Assembly (NCBI GenBank): GCA_039804165.1
Contig: JBDRZZ010000037.1
Location: forward strand, 1 to 9,107
Length of the DNA: 9,107 nt
Source: a candidate division WOR-3 bacterium
GTDB taxonomy: Bacteria; Hydrothermota; UBA3072
Direction of reading: 5' to 3'
The notes under the pieces: generated by a model
The model's input: the letters and a program-made list of their open reading frames with translations, nothing else
Database searches by the model: none
What the model was told of the DNA's origin: nothing
Shown here: positions 1 to 7,344 of the stretch, piece by piece
Position numbering within the stretch: the stretch's first letter is position 1
Layout: every line of letters begins with the position of its first letter
Position numbers and translations under genes: made by a program

Positions 1-334
1 CTACTCCGAGTCTTTCTCTGAAATAATGGAAAGTGTTATGTTTAGGGGTCTCACCATAGGAGAATCCGCAAAGGAAAGAGAGACGACCATCAAAACGGAG
101 CTTCTCCTCAAGGTCTCTTTCAGAGTTTGCGAAACCGAGATAGATAAGAAGGATAGCCTTAAAGAGGGAGACTGGGTCATAACCTTCTCTTCCTTCTTTG
201 GAGTAGCGGTCTTTGACAAGCTCATAGATAAAAGAGAAGTCAATGGAGTCAAAAAGGATTTTAAGGGGGTCATTGGGTGGTATGAGGGAAGAGATTTTAA
301 TGTCAACGAAACTCAGTTGTTTAAACCTTCTCAT
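1..334 (-). CDS. Transposase, DUF772 N-terminal region (IS5/IS1182-like), partial at left edge
   Basis: This is the N-terminal part of a DDE transposase, the enzyme that moves an insertion sequence. It starts at the ATG at 334-332 (MRRFKQLSFVDIK...) and stays open for 111 codons to the window edge, so the C-terminal part and stop codon lie outside. The pattern is that of the DUF772/InsH-type N-terminal domain: residues around IYELVKDRYSKEGREGYDPV, then LFKAILLIYLGFANSERDLE, then LSFLCGFSYGETPKHNTFHYF. The start is fixed by a textbook AGGAGGT six bases upstream. Two other long frames over the same DNA lack any family pattern and are shadows. No catalytic Asp or Glu can be judged because the DDE core is not in the window. 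Nothing here shows whether the element is still active. Confidence 0.85.
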   Translation of the reverse strand, partial: MRRFKQLSFVDIKISSLIPPNDPLKILFDSIDFSFIYELVKDRYSKEGREGYDPVSLFKAILLIYLGFANSERDLEEKLRFDGRLSFLCGFSYGETPKHNTFHYFRERLGV

Positions 335-340
335 CTAATG

Positions 341-347
341 ACCTCCT
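341..347 (-). promoter_or_regulatory. Ribosome binding site of the left-edge transposase
   Basis: On the minus strand this reads AGGAGGT, complementary to the 16S rRNA tail, with a 6-nt spacer to the ATG at 334-332. It decides the reading frame and the start of the transposase, which is otherwise easy to miss because that frame has no stop inside the window. Confidence 0.8.
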
Positions 348-397
348 GTTTTAATATTAAATTTTACAATGAATTGCGGTAAATGGGAAATGAAAAT

Positions 398-434
398 AGC
401 TTGCAAAGGCTTAATTTATGAGCCTTTACAAGTT
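398..434. repeat. Imperfect inverted repeat (14-bp stem) between divergent genes
   Basis: TTGCAAAGGCT (401-411) and AGCCTTTACAA (421-431) form a stem with one mismatch and a 9-nt loop. The pairing extends by three more pairs (398-400 with 432-434, one of them G-U). It lies between the divergent transposase and NHL genes. Neither side has a good T-run, so it is not a clear terminator. It could be an operator, a structured leader of the NHL mRNA or an element-end remnant, and the sequence does not decide which. Confidence 0.5.
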
Positions 435-469
435 ATTGAACAGTCTTTAAAAGGGAGAGGAGGTGAAAG

Positions 470-1480
470 ATGAGAGGTAAAAATAAGAGCTTTAGTAGAA
501 AAATTTATTGTTTGCGGATGTTAATTTTTGTTTTTCTCCTTGTGCTTTCTTCCCTTCTTTTATTATCACAAATCGATTATACGAATGAGAATAAGAAATC
601 ACAAGAGGATAGCTCATCACATCCACACATTTTTACCTTTGTTTCAAAATGGGGTTCTAAGGGTTCTGGAGATGGACAGTTTAACTTTCCGTGCGGGATA
701 GCAGCTGATTCTAATGGGTATGTTTATGTAGCAGATAGGAATAATCACAGAATTCAGAAATTTACCTCTGAGGGAAAATTTGTTTTGAAATATGGATCAA
801 AAGGTTCAGGTGATGGAAATTTTAAATTTCCTTGCGGTATTGCAGTTGATAACTTAGGATATGTTTATGTTGTAGATAGGGATAATTGCAGAGTCCAGAA
901 ATTTACATCTAACGGGGAGTTTGTTCTAAAATGGGGATCCAAAGGCTTTGGGAACGGAGAGTTTTACTTTCCTTATTGGATTGCTGTTGATAATTCAGGC
1001 TTTGTCTATGTAGCTGATACAGGCCAAAATAGGATTCAAAAATTTACATCTAATGGAGTGTTTGTTGGAAAATGGGGTTCTAGTGGCTCTGATAATGGAT
1101 ATTTTCGTATGCCATTAGGAATTGCAATAGATAGCTTAGCAAATGTTTATGTTGTGGATAGATATAATTGGAGAATTCAAAAATTCAATTCAAAAGGAGA
1201 ATTTGTTACTAAATGGGGCTCTACCGGTTTTGGTGATGGACAGTTTAACTTTCCATTTGGGATTGCAGTCGATAGCTCTAGGTATGTATATGTAGTAGAC
1301 TGGAGGAACAATAGGATTCAAAAATTTACCTCTAATGGAGAATTTGTTTCAAAATGGGGTTCTAAGGGTTCTGAAGATGGACAGTTTCTTTTGCCTTGCG
1401 GGATTGCAGTGGATGGTTCTGGTTATGTTTACATAACAGAAAGAGGCAACAATAGAATCCAAAAGTTTAAAACAAAGTAA
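470..1480 (+). CDS. Membrane-anchored or exported six-bladed NHL-repeat beta-propeller protein
   Basis: The protein has 336 residues. A hydrophobic segment at about 17-33, after a basic N-terminus, is a signal anchor or signal peptide; there is no lipobox Cys. From residue 57 the rest consists of six tandem NHL repeats with an exact 47-residue period, the last being 45. Each follows the pattern FV.KWGS.G..DGQF.FP.GIAVD..G.VYV.D..NNRIQKF, which fits one closed six-bladed propeller on the outer face of the membrane. NHL propellers usually bind proteins, RNA or sugars; no enzyme motif is visible, so the ligand is unknown. Three of the six blades carry Cys at the same place (FPCGIA). The ATG is supported by AGGAGGTG at 458-465. 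The gene diverges from the transposase and converges on the kinase gene. Family assignment is firm; function is open. Confidence 0.9.
   Translation: MRGKNKSFSRKIYCLRMLIFVFLLVLSSLLLLSQIDYTNENKKSQEDSSSHPHIFTFVSKWGSKGSGDGQFNFPCGIAADSNGYVYVADRNNHRIQKFTSEGKFVLKYGSKGSGDGNFKFPCGIAVDNLGYVYVVDRDNCRVQKFTSNGEFVLKWGSKGFGNGEFYFPYWIAVDNSGFVYVADTGQNRIQKFTSNGVFVGKWGSSGSDNGYFRMPLGIAIDSLANVYVVDRYNWRIQKFNSKGEFVTKWGSTGFGDGQFNFPFGIAVDSSRYVYVVDWRNNRIQKFTSNGEFVSKWGSKGSEDGQFLLPCGIAVDGSGYVYITERGNNRIQKFKTK
638..1477 (+). repeat. Six in-frame 141-bp repeats encoding the NHL blades
   Basis: The DNA repeats with a period of 141 bp (47 codons), beginning at 638, 779, 920, 1061, 1202 and 1343. Most copies have diverged at the DNA level. 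However, the start of the first repeat (from 641) and of the last (from 1346), exactly five periods apart, match over 42 bp with a single mismatch. Confidence 0.85.
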
Positions 1481-1531
1481 GAGTAGGGAAAGTAAGAATT
1501 TGTCTAAATTCATTTTTTACCCGTAAAAGGT

Positions 1532-1557
1532 CTAAATAAAAAATTTAGGGTTTTTTT
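1532..1557 (+). terminator. Possible Rho-independent terminator after the NHL gene
   Basis: CTAAAT (1532-1537) and ATTTAG (1543-1548) can pair around an A5 loop, followed by GG and seven Ts (1551-1557). The stem is short and AT-rich, so it is weak. Its place, about 50 bp after the NHL stop and just before the convergent kinase stop codon, fits a terminator for the plus-strand gene. Confidence 0.4.
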
Positions 1558-1562
1558 AAATA

Positions 1563-4500
1563 TTAGACTTTTATTACTTCACTTTTTTGAATGCGCCAGA
1601 TTTTCGGAATAAGTGAAACATGCAATGTAAGTGAAATTAGGAAAGCTAGGATTAGAGCTAAAAATAGTATATTTATATATGGGTATATTTTGAGTATTTT
1701 CCAGTAATAATATAATGGAAGCGTTTTTGTTTCAATTGAGTGTAAGACCTCTGGAGGAAAATAGATCTTGTATGTCTCCCATGAATAATCTATCAAGAAG
1801 GTAAACCTTCCAGTAGCTAAAAAGGAATTAAATACAATCAATGCTATGGTGACGAAAACAAAAAGCAATAGAGCCACATAGCCCCGCAAAGGAGCTCCAT
1901 TGCTAATGTCATAGACACCTGGTATAAATGAAAATATAAATTTTGATATTGCAAGCTTCCTTTTAGGTTTTGTTTCTATAATAATACTCTTATCAGGTGG
2001 AATAAAGGTAAAAATTAAGAATAAAATAACAAAAAATAAAAGAAACGCTTTAAAATAAATATTTTGCCAGGTTTTCTTCAAAGCAATTCTTATTAATAAT
2101 GGAGAAAATGCCTTATATAAATCAGCTGAAGTTAGAGAGTAAGGAGGTATGAAAATGTTTTTTTTGAGAGCCTCAAGATTTTTTTCAGCACGATGAACGT
2201 CTTTCAAAGATTGATAGAGACTGAACGACCTTTCTTTATTGCCTGCTATGTGATTAATAACAGCTAACACATAAATTTTTTCTTTTGAGTCTCTTCCTTT
2301 CAACATTTTCTCGGTCTCATATACACTTAAATCAGAGCCAATATTGTCAGTTCCATGAGATGGATAACTTATGTAAAATAAGTTCTCAAAGTGAAAGTAA
2401 CTAAAAATAGCTAAAAAGAGGGCGGAAATAGCAAAAATTGAGGCCAGAAGGATAGCATTTCGTTCTTTCGAAGAAATGTTCTTAAATATGTTTGATAAAC
2501 TAATGCCTTTTCTATATAGGAAAAAGACAAAAAGTGATATAATTGCCAAGCCTACAATAATGATGAGAATTGACCAATGATATTTTATATAGTCGAAATC
2601 CCTAATTAGCGAGAATATTATTGGTAACATTGCTAATAGGAAAAATAGTGACAACAATTTAATTATACGAGATAATGCAGGACTTCCAAGACCTGAAGAT
2701 TTAGCCTGGGTTCTTTTGTAAAAACAAATTTTAATGGACTTGGTTATTACTATAATTATCATTACAAAAAAGCTAATTAAAGTTGTGACTGAAAGTAATA
2801 TACTATAATTTAAAAGAGTTAGAGATTTTATAAGATTAAATGGATGCATTTTCGCTTTAGCTAAATATTTGGATTCATTTTTTGCCCTCGAAACTTCACC
2901 ATGATTTAAAAAGTATTGTTCCCATAATATAGCTATTAAATCATCTCCTTCTATACATATTCCTGTGAGCTCTCTCATGCGGTTAAGCCATAGATATATT
3001 CTCTCTTTATTAGCATCGTTATTAGGTTTTTGGTTCAAATGAGAAAATATTCTTCTAAATCCTGTAAGACCTCTTTCTAAAAATGTTGAATAATCAAGTG
3101 AAGGCAAGATTTTCTTAAGTTTATATGCTTTCAAATATGCTTTGTCTGCCCATTCTCGTTGAGAGAAAAGTTCAAAGTAATAAGCCATCCACATAAATTC
3201 GTAATAGGGGATAGCAGGGTAATCCCTAGAGAATATTGCCTCCCATACATTTATTGCTTCTTCGCTTCTTCCTTGTGCCCATAAAGCCTGTCCTAAAAAG
3301 AAGAGATACCAGGGCTGAGTAGGATCCTCTTCGATGGCTTTTCTAAGAGCTACCTCCAGTTCCTTAAAATCACATGGTAGCTCTTTTTTTATTTCCTTTG
3401 CAGGAGCCAATCTAAATTTTGGTTTAGGAAACAAATGAGGATTTGATATTTCGTATGTAAAATTCGATGACAGATATGATCCACTCCAAACGCCGTATAA
3501 TCGAAGAAGAGCTATCCCATAAAAAATGGGACGATCAAATTTACCATGGGTAAAAGAAACGGTAAAATAACTACCGCTTTTAGGATAATAGGAATAGGTA
3601 ATGTAGATACAATCATCTTTGTAAGTAAGATTTTTTATATAGCCAGGGATTCTGTGTCGTTCTATTACTCTTCCTGTATCTGGATCAAGAGCAAGTAAAT
3701 AGCCCGAATCTGTTTCTTTATTTGCTCTTTTAAATGTTTCTTTTATATAAAGTTTACCATCATAAAAGATTGCCTTTTGAGTTGTATGGTGCTTCCCGGT
3801 TTCCGCAGCTTTTTTATATGCTGAAAGCGCATCTATATATCTTCCTTCCCCCATAAACAAATCTCCTAAGACTGCATAGCTCTGAGCGTCTCGGGGATCA
3901 AGGGAAACAGACTCATTTAATGCCATAATTGCTTCATCTTTTTTATTGAGCCTTAACAATGCCAAGGCTTTATATCGAAGGGTCTCTGAGGTCTTGGATG
4001 CCTGAGAAAAAAGGGACAAGGCTTCCTTAGCATTATCTTCTATATAGAGTTTGCGTATCCCTGCCATAAGAAGAACCATATCACTAATACCTTTGGCGGT
4101 TATTTTCCTTAGTTCTATCTGATTGGGTATTTCAGATTTGATAACCACTGCCTGGGCAGCTATTTTTTCTTCTGAAGGAAAAGATAAATCTAAGAGCCTG
4201 CCTTTTAGCAGTTCAAGTTCTTCTTCCTTTTCCTCTTTCAATTGTTTTTTTTCAGGAATAATTGTGAAGTAAGGTTGAATTTCTGTTTCACTTCTTACTG
4301 AATATGTCTCACCCCAAATAACTAAACCAGCACCAAGTGACTCCCCTAATGCCTGGGCTTCATCGTGATTATGAACTGGTATTTTTATTTTTTCTGTTCC
4401 AATGACTTTTATATCTTCTTTTTTAAGTTCTTCTTTAATGACTTTTTCTAAAAGCGCTGCCATTAGTTTCCCTTCTTTAGCGGAATCCTCATCCGGTCCA

Positions 4501-5627
4501 TAAAAAGGAGCAATCGCTATTATAAACTCCTTTTTCTCATAATCGGTAAGAGGTGTTTCTTTATGCTTAGTTAAGAATGGTTTGGCTATAAAGAACGACA
4601 GAATAATTAAAAGTATTAGACTTACCGCAATAATAGCTTGTTTAGGTTGATATGCCTTTCTAATTGTTAAATGAAAGTTTTTTAGAATTGATAATTTCTC
4701 TGTATCTCTTACTAAAATAGTATCTATCTCTTTAATAATTTCATTGTAGGATGAGGGGCGCTTATTCATATCTTTTTGGGTCATCTTTTCTAAAAGTCGA
4801 CAAACGCCATCAGGGATGTAAGGTAGGGTCTCTTTAACTGAGGGAAGTGGCTCATGCAAATGTTTATCAACGATTGAAAATGGAGTATTCCCTTCAAATG
4901 GTGGCTTACCTGTTAACATTTCGTAGAACATAATCCCCACCGAATAAATATCACTTCGGAAGTCTGTCTGCTTTCCCTGTGCCTGTTCAGGAGATACATA
5001 ATACGGTGTTCCTAAAATGTACCCCGAAGGCGTTAAAGTAATACCTCCTTCCATTTTTAATGGCTTCGCTAGTCCAAAATCTGTTATATGAATTTGATTC
5101 TTTTTATCTATTAGGATATTAGAGGGTTTTATATCTCTATGAACTATACCCCTTTCCCATACTGCTTCCAAAGCTGAAATTACTTGTCTTAAAATTTTAA
5201 GCGCGTCTTCTAATGAGAGTTTTCCGAGAGTTTTTATTTTTTTAGAAAGGGGCTCGCCATCTATATACTCCATAACAATATATGTCCTTTTTTCACTTTC
5301 TCCGAAATTATACACTCGGACAATATTAGGATGTTCAATGCTTGCCATTGCTTGGGCTTCACGCAAAAATCGAGCTTTAGCTTCTCTGTCCTGGACTGTT
5401 TTTTCAGATAATATTTTAATAGCAACAAGACGTCCGAGAAGTTCATCCCGTGCCAAATATACCTTTCCCATACCTCCTTCACCTATAAATTGCAAAACTT
5501 TATAACCAGGGATTTTTGGAAATTCAGGTGTAGCAATGTTCACAGTTTTAGTAGAACAATAAGGACACTCCTTCATTCCTTCTGGTAGTGGTTTTCCACA
5601 TTCCAAGCATACAGATTTACCTATCAT
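1563..5627 (-). CDS. Giant membrane Ser/Thr protein kinase with zinc ribbon, TolB-N-like, TPR and polytopic C-terminal regions
   Basis: Hanks-type kinase of 1354 residues, predicted to phosphorylate Ser/Thr of cytoplasmic proteins in response to envelope signals. Domains in order: zinc ribbon (C7, C10, C21, C24); kinase about 42-302 with glycine loop GEGGMGKVY (49-57), K71, E90, HRDIKPSN (163-170), DFG (183-185), SPE (212-214) and R290, so all catalytic residues are present; membrane segment about 331-351; TolB-N-like fold about 366-442 (starting IAIAPF); TPR-like helices about 515-612; PQQ-like strands about 617-690 (ALDPDTGRVI); more TPR-like helices about 754-842; then seven further membrane segments near 939, 988, 1018, 1058, 1191, 1248 and 1314. 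Basic loops fall on the cytoplasmic side, which supports an N-in/C-in topology. There are no PASTA repeats. ATG with AAAGGAG 8 nt upstream. Kinase function is firm; the signal it senses is unknown. Confidence 0.93.
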   Translation of the reverse strand: MIGKSVCLECGKPLPEGMKECPYCSTKTVNIATPEFPKIPGYKVLQFIGEGGMGKVYLARDELLGRLVAIKILSEKTVQDREAKARFLREAQAMASIEHPNIVRVYNFGESEKRTYIVMEYIDGEPLSKKIKTLGKLSLEDALKILRQVISALEAVWERGIVHRDIKPSNILIDKKNQIHITDFGLAKPLKMEGGITLTPSGYILGTPYYVSPEQAQGKQTDFRSDIYSVGIMFYEMLTGKPPFEGNTPFSIVDKHLHEPLPSVKETLPYIPDGVCRLLEKMTQKDMNKRPSSYNEIIKEIDTILVRDTEKLSILKNFHLTIRKAYQPKQAIIAVSLILLIILSFFIAKPFLTKHKETPLTDYEKKEFIIAIAPFYGPDEDSAKEGKLMAALLEKVIKEELKKEDIKVIGTEKIKIPVHNHDEAQALGESLGAGLVIWGETYSVRSETEIQPYFTIIPEKKQLKEEKEEELELLKGRLLDLSFPSEEKIAAQAVVIKSEIPNQIELRKITAKGISDMVLLMAGIRKLYIEDNAKEALSLFSQASKTSETLRYKALALLRLNKKDEAIMALNESVSLDPRDAQSYAVLGDLFMGEGRYIDALSAYKKAAETGKHHTTQKAIFYDGKLYIKETFKRANKETDSGYLLALDPDTGRVIERHRIPGYIKNLTYKDDCIYITYSYYPKSGSYFTVSFTHGKFDRPIFYGIALLRLYGVWSGSYLSSNFTYEISNPHLFPKPKFRLAPAKEIKKELPCDFKELEVALRKAIEEDPTQPWYLFFLGQALWAQGRSEEAINVWEAIFSRDYPAIPYYEFMWMAYYFELFSQREWADKAYLKAYKLKKILPSLDYSTFLERGLTGFRRIFSHLNQKPNNDANKERIYLWLNRMRELTGICIEGDDLIAILWEQYFLNHGEVSRAKNESKYLAKAKMHPFNLIKSLTLLNYSILLSVTTLISFFVMIIIVITKSIKICFYKRTQAKSSGLGSPALSRIIKLLSLFFLLAMLPIIFSLIRDFDYIKYHWSILIIIVGLAIISLFVFFLYRKGISLSNIFKNISSKERNAILLASIFAISALFLAIFSYFHFENLFYISYPSHGTDNIGSDLSVYETEKMLKGRDSKEKIYVLAVINHIAGNKERSFSLYQSLKDVHRAEKNLEALKKNIFIPPYSLTSADLYKAFSPLLIRIALKKTWQNIYFKAFLLFFVILFLIFTFIPPDKSIIIETKPKRKLAISKFIFSFIPGVYDISNGAPLRGYVALLLFVFVTIALIVFNSFLATGRFTFLIDYSWETYKIYFPPEVLHSIETKTLPLYYYWKILKIYPYINILFLALILAFLISLTLHVSLIPKIWRIQKSEVIKV

Positions 5628-5648
5628 TGATTTTTCTCCTTTATATAA

Positions 5649-5677
5649 ATAATATTAAAAACTCTTACTTAAGTCAA
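5649..5677 (-). promoter_or_regulatory. Sigma70-type promoter of the kinase gene
   Basis: The minus strand reads TTGACT (5677-5672), a 17-nt spacer, then TATTAT (5654-5649). These match the TTGACA/TATAAT consensus at five of six positions each, with optimal spacing. Initiation about 7 nt downstream, near 5642, would give a leader of only about 15 nt that begins almost at the AAAGGAG ribosome binding site (5642-5636). This separates kinase transcription from the insertion-sequence remnants upstream. Confidence 0.65.
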
Positions 5678-5691
5678 TTTTCTCTCTTTAT

Positions 5692-5777
5692 CTGGTTAAG
5701 AGATATAAACCAGGGTAATAGAGAGAAAGAAGGGGGTAAGAGAGAGGAACATGCGACTAAAAATTCAAAACCCTGGT
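5692..5777. repeat. Repeated CTGGT/ACCAG inverted elements upstream of the kinase promoter
   Basis: CTGGTT (5692-5697) pairs with AACCAG (5708-5713). Overlapping that second arm, ACCAGGGT (5709-5716) is perfectly inverted as ACCCTGGT (5770-5777). The last copy lies at the point where the transposase reading frame loses similarity to its family. Between them lies a purine-rich tract (about 5720-5749). These could be operator half-sites for the kinase promoter, short repeats involved in the deletion that cut the element, or chance. Confidence 0.35.
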
Positions 5778-7073
5778 CCTCATCACATCAAATAGCTTCT
5801 CTATCCTATCTTTCCTCCTGTATAAAAGCAAAATCTCTTCCCTCCCCAACCCTTCTCTATTGGTGATTATTATCATCTTGCCCATCCTTTCCATCAGCCT
5901 TGAGAGCACCTTCTCCTTCCTCACTAACTTAGCTTTCCCATCCCTTACCCTGATAGAGAAAAGTTTCTTCCCTCCCTTTATCCTCTCTTCTATAAACCTC
6001 TCTACCTCCTCCCCCCTCAGAAATCTCTGATCTCCCCCCCTCAGAAATCTCCTCCCCCTTACTCCATCCTCTATCTCTACAAGCTTCCTCATCAGTCCCT
6101 CTATCTCCTCTGCCCTCCTCTTCTCATCCAAATAAAGATGCGCTTGAACTGATATCCCAGATACCTTTACCCCCCTCTTTACATGAAAAAGTGCATGCTT
6201 CTGAAGATAAAAACCAGAAAGAGGTGAGGAAAGTGCCTTCTTGTTCTTTGAGATTAGCGCGCCCGCTATCTTTCTGCCAAGAGGCATGGGTAAGATGAAC
6301 CCTATACCCTCTCTATCCATCTCAGCTATATTCGTCTCACTGTAAAATCCTCTATCCAAAACAAAGAGATACTCTTTCAATCCAAAGGATTTTAAATGAT
6401 TGAGTATGTTCTTTAATGTGGAGACATCAGGAATACTCCCTGGGTAGATTCTATAGCTTAATGGAAGTTCTGAATCACCACCAACAATTATTCCAAAATT
6501 GATCTGAGGAAGATTCTCCCCATCTCGGTTATATCCCCATTCCAGAGATTCAATGAATTTGGAGTAAGAGGAGATAGAGGTTATGTCAAAAATAATGGCT
6601 TTTATCTCCCCTTGCATCTTTATCCATTTCCAAAAGAACCTTTCCCTCTCTTCCTCCATACTCCCTATCTTCTCTAAAAGATTGCTTATCTGCTGAGAGC
6701 TTAGAGAATTACAATCTTCAAGATAGCTATCTTCAGCCCAGAGCTTGAATAGATAAAGAGGTCTCGCTTCTGAAATCTCATAGAAAACCAGAGAGATAAT
6801 ATCTTTTGCCATCTCCTCTCCAAATGCAAACTCTAAAGCCTTCAGTAGTCCTATCCTTTCTGCTATCTTTTTGAGAAGATATACATGACCAAAGCTTCGG
6901 GAAAGCAAGGGTCTCATCCCTTTTCTTGGTTTGAGAACTTCTCCTGTTCTCAAATCCTTCTTCCCAATATATTTTCTTCTCTGCCTTGCTTGTTTCTTCT
7001 GAGAGTCCCAGTAACTTTCAACTTCATAAAGATATACATGCTTACCTATTTTCTGTTCAATTGTGAAAGCCAT
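5757..7073 (-). pseudogene. C-terminally truncated IS1634/IS4-type DDE transposase
   Basis: This is the remnant of an insertion-sequence transposase. From the ATG at 7073-7071 it reads MAFTIEQKIGKHVYLYEVES... for 438 codons. Catalytic Asp residues appear at D163 (FDITSIS) and D240 (VLDRGFYSE), and the Glu at E425 in the Y..R..IEK signature (YRRKDRIEKLFDVM). Family members usually run about 100 residues beyond this point, but here the frame ends 13 residues later in RTRVLNF and a stop, so the C-terminal part is lost. An in-frame 24-bp duplication (RFLRGGDQ/RFLRGEEV) lies near residues 350-357. The frame is open upstream to 7244, but that extension is antisense to an integrase fragment and is not part of the protein. 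No ribosome binding site precedes the ATG. Probably inactive. Confidence 0.82.
6017..6051. repeat. 24-bp in-frame tandem duplication inside the transposase remnant
   Basis: TCAGAAATCTC occurs at 6017-6027 and again at 6041-6051, each preceded by a run of C residues, giving a 24-bp period. In the protein this appears as two consecutive eight-residue units, RFLRGGDQ and RFLRGEEV. The period is a multiple of three, so the frame is kept; this looks like a slippage duplication. Confidence 0.7.
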
Positions 7074-7089
7074 AGTTATTAATAATAAT

Positions 7090-7320
7090 AAAAAAAGGGA
7101 TTTTAGGTTGATAATCGCTACCGCAAAGAAAACTGGATATGGAAGAGAAAGAATCGCAAGGATTCTAACTGAGAGGGGGTTCCTGGTCAAACCTTCTACA
7201 GTGAGATATGTTCTGAGAAGATATAAGGTATCAGCCAAATACAAAAGGACAAAATACCGGAAAAGACAAAGATACTATGATTTTGATTCCCTATATCCTC
7301 TACAGCATTTTGAAGTGGGT
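7090..7320 (+). pseudogene. Fragment of an integrase/transposase helix-turn-helix region
   Basis: The plus strand encodes about 76 residues of the DNA-binding region of an integrase-type (IS481/rve-like) transposase: KKTGYGRERIARILTERGF, then STVRYVLRRYKVSAKYKR, then YRKRQRYYDFDSLYPLQHFEV. The helix-turn-helix stretch (ARIL...STVRYVLRRY) and the basic linker are well kept. After HFEV, where the RNase H-like catalytic core should begin, the frame changes to unrelated residues that are antisense to the end of the cyclase gene, and it stops at 7410. The apparent N-terminus (MKAIVINNN) is antisense to the start of the neighbouring transposase. Both ends are therefore missing and the fragment is dead. 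The assignment rests on recalled family pattern. Confidence 0.65.
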
Positions 7321-7344
7321 CAAGCCTTGTTTGACTTTATTTGT

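Noticed and set aside
1-306. Minus-strand open frame rich in Ser, Leu and Thr
   Set aside because: Same strand as the transposase but a different frame; low-complexity composition and no family signal.
26-382. Plus-strand open frame of 118 codons
   Set aside because: It is antisense to the DUF772 transposase, has no family pattern and no ribosome binding site; a shadow.
638-1477. Regular 141-bp repeats considered as CRISPR or another array
   Set aside because: The repeats are coding, in frame, without spacers, and encode NHL blades.
5261-5482. Minus-strand frame of 73 codons inside the kinase gene
   Set aside because: Lies wholly within the kinase catalytic domain in another frame; a shadow.
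5588-5866. Plus-strand frame across the kinase promoter region
   Set aside because: It crosses the start of the kinase gene and the end of the transposase remnant, and its residues follow the polypurine tract; no family pattern.
6885-7082. Plus-strand frame of 65 codons
   Set aside because: Antisense to the N-terminal part of the transposase remnant; no recognisable protein pattern.
7074-7244. Upstream extension of the transposase frame (57 extra residues)
   Set aside because: The extension is antisense to the integrase fragment and unlike any transposase N-terminus; the family pattern begins at the ATG at 7073.
7319-7335. GTCAA/TTGAC hairpin after the cyclase stop
   Set aside because: Only five pairs with a 7-nt loop and no T-run on the minus strand; not enough for a terminator call.
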